Below are positions 59,173-64,000 of a DNA stretch of 64,000 nucleotides, in pieces (positions within the stretch are counted from its first letter, which is position 1; every line of letters begins with the position of its first letter). Source of the stretch: Acephala macrosclerotiorum (Eukaryota; Ascomycota; Leotiomycetes; Helotiales; Mollisiaceae); the NCBI GenBank assembly GCA_014904845.1, contig MU119262.1, positions 186,001-250,000 on the forward strand, in the 5' to 3' direction. The notes under the pieces are model-generated. The model was not told the DNA's origin, made no database searches, and saw nothing but the letters and a program-made list of their open reading frames with translations. A program made the translations under genes and the position numbers.

Positions 59173-62100
59173 TCATCTTTGTACTTTGATATTAAGGCGA
59201 TTGGTACTAACGAGCGACTCAAGTGCTTTGTTAGCGTTGGACTTGGTCATAGTATCAATTGAATTACTGTTCTTAGCAATCCATCGAATCTTTGAGAGTT
59301 CTCTGCGTTCATACGATTGTCTAATGGTCATAATGTCGATCATGAGACGCTTTTTCTTAGTAGTGTCGAGCTTGACTATGCACTCGTAGAGAGAGAAAGA
59401 ATCGGTGCAAATGACCACGGGAACTGGGTTCAACTCGAGTCGCTTCATGATAAGGTCAAGAGTAATAGAAATCGAGATTTTCATGTCGATTTCTACTGTT
59501 ATTGCGTATAGCTCAGAAGTTAAAACAGTACGAGTAACTCTCTTGCACTTCGTTGAGTTCCAGTGGAGTAAATTGCCCCGCAAGTCGAATTGTCCATCGC
59601 TATGGGTCTTATTGCCAAAAACGACGATATATTCGATTTGCGAACTGAGGTCTTCATTCATGGCAAAAGAGCCGTTTACAAAGACGAAGAGTTTCGTTGA
59701 ATATAAGTCTAGACAAAGGAATCGGAGCCCACGGTCGAGATTGTCCATCTGCTATTGTAGCCGCTTATTCAGCGTTGCAACTTGTCCCTTTTCGGGATAT
59801 TGGTATTGAGTTGCCGTCGACATATCGTACGCAGTTTCCGGTTGGCAGATAGAATTGATGTATGCTTCTCGAGCACGTTGCTCGAAGTACGTTTACTTGT
59901 AGAAGTCTGATTTCGGATCAACCAGATCTAAGCGCTTGCTTTGCCCTTTTTGCGAAAGCACAATTCCATTTCCGGTCTCATCCACTGTTAGTTTGCATCC
60001 GTTGAATAGCAGAGAAGTATTCGGCGTGAAAGACTCTGTAGGCTTAATTAGTAGTTTGGCCTTTTGCAGTTTAGAGTCCTTTAGTTCTACAAAGGCTTGA
60101 TCTCCCAGGATGAGCGTATCGTCGGTTTGCATGTCGACTATCCCGAATGGAGTATAGTTACCCTTTGTAATGAGTAGGCAGAGATCGAAAGTTGAAAGTT
60201 CCATCGAGAGTTTGTCTCTGTAGTGGGCACTATACGTTCTATACTAGTGCATTCCCGTTTTCGGGACTTCGTAGAGGGGCTTAATTACTTTGAAGACGAC
60301 GTCCGATAGAAGCTCATCCGTCATTTCCTTCGAAGGTCTGGCGAAGATAATACGTGCTAGTAGAGTTGTTGATTGCACGTATACTTGAGTAATGTTTTTC
60401 AAGTAAAAACTGATCCCCTTGAATTTGAGAGATAGAGCTAAAGCGACGATGATTCGTTGATTGACGCGCTGAATAGTCGGAGATTGAATCAATACTGTCT
60501 TCTTGCCTTCATCGTTGAATGCTTGGATCACAAGACGAGATTTCTCGTATGGAATTGCCGTTTTTATGCCTTTGACCTCGTCTACTAGTCTTAAGTCGAA
60601 GATCCGTTGATTGCCAATCTCCTTCGAGTTATTGAAAATCAGTTCAAAGACTCTTTTCGCGATTAATCTATTAATTTCCTTTTTACGGGAAACTGCGAAC
60701 GGATCGCTTAAAGTAGTAATAATCTTTTTTGCGCGAAAGTCTATAGACAATTGCTTATTTCTAGTCTTTTTCTCGGTCAAATAAGCTTCGAAAGTTTCTA
60801 TATCTATGCAAGTTGTTATGTAAATGTGTTCGTCGAAACTGGAAACGTAGAAAAAGATCTCTACCGCAATTCGAGATGAGCGTAGATTCTCTTTCGAAGT
60901 ATACGAGGTTTTCTCGATCGAGCGAAGTAAATCAAGTATGTTTTCCTTTGTTCTCGGACTCTTTTTAGAGAAGTTTGATTCTGGGTCTAGATTCTTTGAC
61001 AAGTTTTCTTTTAATGAATGATCTTCTAATTGTTCTTCGAGTTACTCGAAGTCTTAATAGAATGATTTCACCGCAGTACTGCGGAAACTCCTTGGTCCAT
61101 TTGGCAATTGTAGTTAATATATCTCTCTATTTATTGCCAAAAGCGTGTACAGTTCTCTCTATTTTTTACCTTCTTTCCAAACAAGCACGTCTGAATTTAG
61201 AGGTAGATCGACCAAGTGATGATTCCGTGGACCATTTCTCATCCGTAGAGCGTCATTGATTTGACGAGTAGCGTAACATTCTCGGATCGCGGTCATTGCA
61301 CTTTCTATCGCCTTAGCTCTAACGGCAATTGATACTGCAAGCGCGTTTTATTGTAACATTCGAAAGTAGACGCCGAAGACAAAAAGTGTAGAGATAATAC
61401 CGTTCGATCCCGCCGTATCGTTAACTGCTTTGATCGCTATTTGAAGTCGCTTTTCCTTCCGCAAATCGAAGAGTTCTCGAAGTAGTATATTATACGCACG
61501 TCTCAATAAAGCGTAGTACTTTTCTACTAGACCAATCGAGTTGTAGATCTCTATCGGCATAGTCTTCGAATCGATGTTTATACTCTTAGCGTTGTCGCGG
61601 AATTCCTTAGAATTGAAATTCGTTTCGAGGTCATGAATAGCAAATACCGATAGTCCAAAGTAAACGTCGATCCAATACGCTCGAAAAGCGTTCTATGCCT
61701 CTTTTGCCGATATATCTACAAAAAACCTCGCGACTTGAAATACTGTAGTCTCGTTTACGACCTGAAGTACTGACTTCCCGTCGATTTACAATACGTTTAA
61801 GTAGACGAAGTAATTGAAGTCATAGTCGTCGCGCAGTGTAAACTTAAAGCGACCAAGGGATTTACTATTCATTTGGTATTGCTAGCAGAATCTCGTTATC
61901 TTTTTAATTTCTTCGAAGTTCGTGAAATGTTCTCTACGCTTTAATACTCGCGCGAATCTGACGGCCGATAAATGTTCGAAGCGCTTGTACAATCGTTTGA
62001 GCTCCGTCTCAATCAAGTAGCAAGTAGTGAGACCGGCCTTTGCCGTAGAAACCTCACAGCTGCTATAAACTAAGCTTTCGAGTAAATCAAATAGTATTTA

Positions 62101-63684
62101 AAGATGTTCAAACGCTCTAATAATAAGCGTACGCCGTCTATCTCGAACAAGCACGTTGTCAAAATTGTCGAACTTAATTCGCAATCTGTCCATGTTTTGA
62201 AAGCACAATAAAAAAAGCACGTCTGCTGGGACCACGTGAAACGTAACACGTCCAATTGGCGTATCGACGTCGATAGTTCCAAGAAATAAAGTTTCGCCGA
62301 TTTCAAACTTGATTACTGTTTCTCCAACTCTAGATCCGTCCAATTTGACGTTCCGAATCCGTTGAAAAGCCAGGTACTGGTCTTCGTCGGCAGTCGATCG
62401 TTGGGCGGCGCTAGTATCGACCATAATACCCATGAAAACGTCTGATGCGTAGCGGCTCGTCAAGTACGCCTTTGTATTAATGAACATCGAAGGCAGTTTC
62501 GATTGCATTGCGGCACTCGATATTGTATAGTAAATTGATTGGCGATCGAGTAATTCGATGATCCTAGGTCTATCAATCGTGCCGTGGAATGTCATAAAGT
62601 AATTGGTCGATCGCGTGACATCGTTTCTGTGTAAATCTCTTTCTTTGACAAGTTCAACGACGAATTGTTCGTATTTCTCAGCGATATCGGGGTCTAGTCC
62701 TTCGAACTCAGTCACGAATTGAGTCATCTTATTTTTATCGAACGATCTCGACTTTTTAAAGCCGTCGTACGCTTTTTTTCTTTTTTCTAGTGTATAGCGA
62801 GTATTTCAACAATTCGAGTTCTCACAGACGAAGTACTTTTTCCCGTTTTAGTATATTGTCGGTTTCTTGTGATTAGTCCGATCACTATATCGAGTGCTTT
62901 TACCGTGATATTTGCAGTCTGCGAAGTATAATCCGGTTATATCTCGGTAAGCTTCTCTTTTTCCAATTATAAAAGTCCTAAAAACTGTTTTTACTTTCGC
63001 CTGAAATGAAATCGCGTTGCGAACGTCTTCGCATATCGCTTGAAAGTTCGATGAAAGTCGAAAAAGCGCCTGGTGACACTCTGGTACGCTTCGGCAAGCG
63101 TGGTAGAGCTTGTCCCGTATAGTAGTCTCTGTTCGCATATTCGAGCGTAGGTCAAACTGTTTTTAGATCAGTTTTTGGCGCAGTATCTCGAAGCATTCGA
63201 GAGTCGTCTTATCTGGGTTTTGCGCTCGAATTAACGCGAGTATAACCGTGTTTCACTAATTGAGTATCTTGTTCCGACGTTTTTCGATCTCGAAGTTCGA
63301 TCTTACAATCTCAATCATTTTATCGAAGGGCAGACCTTTCCCAGCGAGCTTCTGGTAATAGAACTCGCTAGCCTCGTCGGCAAACATAGTCGAGAACGCG
63401 TTACGGTAGTTCTCAGGTTTAACGTTTGCTTTCGAACATAAGTCTTCGAATACTCGTATAGACATATCCAATGAGTCTTCTTCTCCGTGGTATTTGAGCT
63501 TGTCGTCGTAGATCTTTATGAGAGTAATTAATTCTCTGCCGAGGTTGAGTACTACTTGATTCTCGCGATCGAAATTGTATATTGATCGATTAGAATCCTT
63601 TAACAGCTTTTCAGTTTCTGGTAATAGTGAGAACAACGGGTTTCGTTTCGAGTTCTCGTTCTTTGGCGGCAAATCTAGTAACAA
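59173..63684 (-). pseudogene. Copia Gag-Pol polyprotein, single frame, stop-broken
   Basis: All coherent segments on the minus strand share one frame over at least 4.5 kb. Gag: 63,684-63,256 (KYHGEEDSLDMSIRVFEDL; FADEASEFYYQKLAGKGLPF) and 63,138-62,848. Protease: 62,727-62,098, active site VDTSAA where DTG is expected, a G-to-A change. Integrase C-terminal part: 61,560-61,348 (NSIGLVEKYYALLRRAYNIL; KAVNDTAGSNGI). RT: 61,002-60,244 (RIFDLRLVDEVKG; QSPTIQRVNQRIIVALAL; YVQSTTLLARIIFARP) and 60,204-59,893, with QTDDTLILG in the place of the usual YVDD. RNase H: 59,748-59,173 (FVNGSFAMNEDL; TSELYAITVEID; ICTDSFSLYECIVKL). Segments are separated by stops consistent with RIP and the copy is inactive. 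It continues to the window edge. Confidence 0.9.
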
Positions 63685-64000
63685 TATTCTATTGCACTCT
63701 TAGAGTTGTTTTTGGAGTGTTGTACGTTCGAATAGCGTCGTTTGCTCTATAGAAGGTCCTGTGGCAAGTCTTGGTGATTGAGGAGAGAGATTCGAAAATG
63801 CCAATGTCATCTCTTTAATCTTCTCGATAGGAATGGCGGAAAACGCTAGTTTTCGAGTCTACTCTGCCTTTGAATCGATTGTATTTTTCCATGAGTTGAA
63901 GTTTCCTATCAAATTCATTTCCACAATCTCTTTATGCGGCCACTTTGATTGTTTCTCTTTATTTGCGATGTCTATCAATACTCTTGAGACCTTAGTAAAT

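Larger units (their letters stand above)
58568..64000 (-). mobile_element. Ty1/copia LTR retrotransposon, 3' part (window ends inside gag)
   Basis: The minus-strand element has its 3' LTR at 58,568-59,171, then (moving right, that is 5'-ward) RNase H, RT, integrase, protease and gag, the copia gene order. Its coding frame is a single one, interrupted by stops. Composition is mildly A+T-shifted, so this copy was mutated far less than its relative at 1-4,020. The 5' LTR lies beyond 64,000. Confidence 0.93.

Overview
The window looks like nuclear DNA of a filamentous ascomycete (Pezizomycotina). The evidence is short GT-AG introns of 45-62 nt, a HET-domain gene, a P450, an FAD monooxygenase, an AtaL-like protein, Ty1/copia and Ty3/gypsy elements of fungal type, and extreme C-to-T / G-to-A mutation of repeats as produced by repeat-induced point mutation (RIP). 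I cannot name the species. || Layout. (1) 1-21,585 is almost pure A+T. Its first ~4.0 kb can be read as a heavily mutated copy of the copia element that lies at the right end of the window; most of the rest cannot be assigned. (2) 21,586-33,700 is one complete, moderately mutated gypsy retrotransposon: two 258-bp LTRs, primer-binding site, polypurine tract, gag and pol in different frames, and a further ~950-codon reading frame after the integrase. (3) 33,701-35,500 is a junction with nested inverted repeats, including a perfect 74-bp hairpin. (4) 35,505-55,024 is a normal-GC gene island: a cellobiose-dehydrogenase-like GMC oxidoreductase broken by one stop codon, an FAD monooxygenase fused to a multi-pass membrane domain, an AtaL-like protein, a decaying unknown gene, a HET-domain protein, a five-exon type II membrane protein, an AGC kinase with an S6K-type tail, and a five-exon P450. 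(5) 55,025-58,567 begins with a TA-flanked MITE-like element and a long inverted repeat with one mutated and one intact arm, then becomes A+T-rich. (6) 58,568-64,000 is the 3' half of a minus-strand copia element whose gag, protease, integrase, RT and RNase H all lie in one frame broken only by stop codons. || How the parts relate. The island carries four enzyme-type genes of the secondary-metabolism kind (GMC oxidoreductase, FAD monooxygenase-membrane fusion, AtaL-like protein, P450) but no backbone synthase, mixed with HET, kinase and membrane-protein genes. It sits between mutated transposon blocks, as in a compartmentalised genome. || The most informative signal is the mutation pattern. 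Aligning the heavily mutated copia copy with the better-preserved one shows nearly every non-CpG cytosine lost on both strands while about 70 percent of CpG sites survive, so almost all residual G+C in the A+T-rich blocks is CpG. All coordinates, splice sites and alignments were worked out by eye.
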